From contig NZ_CP013378.1 of assembly GCF_001718415.1 (NCBI RefSeq), positions 3,472,001 to 3,536,000 on the forward strand: 64,000 bases of DNA, in the 5' to 3' direction. Position 1 is the first letter of the stretch. Each line of letters begins with the position of its first letter. Source of the DNA: Burkholderia pseudomultivorans. Lineage in GTDB: Bacteria > Pseudomonadota > Gammaproteobacteria > Burkholderiales > Burkholderiaceae. Below are positions 63,991-64,000 of this stretch, piece after piece. Position numbers and translations under genes: made by a program. The notes under the pieces were generated by a model. The model saw only the letters and a list, made by a program, of their open reading frames with translations. It was not told the DNA's origin and did not search any database.

Positions 63991-64000
63991 TTAGCGAATG
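63991..64000 (-). CDS. lpxA: End of an upstream gene, probably lpxA (partial)
   Basis: Only the last codons (Ile-Arg-stop, TAA at 63991-63993) are visible, three bases before lpxB. Conserved gene order in this group puts lpxA here; the sequence itself cannot prove it. Confidence 0.4.

Overview
The window is a high-GC (roughly two-thirds G+C by eye), gene-dense chromosomal segment. Gene content and order (guaB-guaA; ratA-rnfH beside smpB; ppsA/ppsR; lpxB-rnhB-rRNA/tRNA methyltransferase) and membrane urate oxidation by PuuD fit a betaproteobacterium of the Burkholderia type, probably chromosome 1 of a Burkholderia cepacia complex-like species. The genus is an inference from gene content; no rRNA or tRNA gene is present to confirm it.

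Layout. 1-6.5 kb: the 3' part of mfd, argE, a threonine dehydratase-like enzyme, a DUF3574 lipoprotein and a 77-residue protein. 6.6-7.3 kb: a compact group II (class C-like) intron without its reverse transcriptase, lying directly behind the terminator of a penicillin-binding protein 1A gene (mrcA, 7.4-9.9 kb, minus). 10.3-13 kb: an envelope-stress-like set (PspA-family protein, TPR membrane protein, MscL). 13.2-15.1 kb: an unknown protein, a hydroxyisobutyrate-dehydrogenase-like enzyme and a dodecin.

15.3-26.7 kb is a purine-ring catabolism region. It holds a LysR regulator, 8-oxoguanine deaminase (with a structured leader that may be a xanthine/uric-acid riboswitch), HIU hydrolase and PuuD urate oxidase, AllA, allantoicase, OHCU decarboxylase, PuuE allantoinase, a hydantoin/allantoin racemase, an NCS1 permease and a GntR/FCD regulator. 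Together they cover urate to glyoxylate plus urea.

27-30.4 kb: an S66 LD-carboxypeptidase, tadA, a DUF1992 protein and an MFS transporter. 30.7-38 kb is the most unusual block: a HutC-type regulator with a palindrome at its start, an AprA-like flavoprotein, an AprB-like two-cluster ferredoxin, an ABC importer whose binding protein carries a NosL-like C-terminal domain, a HEAT-repeat protein and a DUF971 protein. It is tightly packed on one strand with several 4-base overlaps. Its substrate is unknown; uptake and redox processing of a sulfur or other small compound is an inference.

38.3-44.3 kb is an accessory patch (a second hydroxyisobutyrate-dehydrogenase-like enzyme, NUDIX, 2'-5' RNA ligase, exonuclease, GNAT, DUF2182 and DUF1326) ending in a palindrome-rich non-coding stretch beside the 3' end of guaA, a classic island insertion site. 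44.3-48.1 kb: guaA, a membrane protein and guaB. 48.4-53.1 kb: a second DUF2182 protein, a DUF899 thioredoxin-like protein, a helix-turn-helix protein, a beta-propeller protein and a DMT transporter. 53.2-64 kb: rnfH, ratA, smpB, an SPFH/NfeD pair, ppsA and ppsR, an IS1182-type insertion sequence placed between two terminators, then an SpoU methyltransferase, rnhB, lpxB and the last codons of a gene that by conserved order is lpxA.
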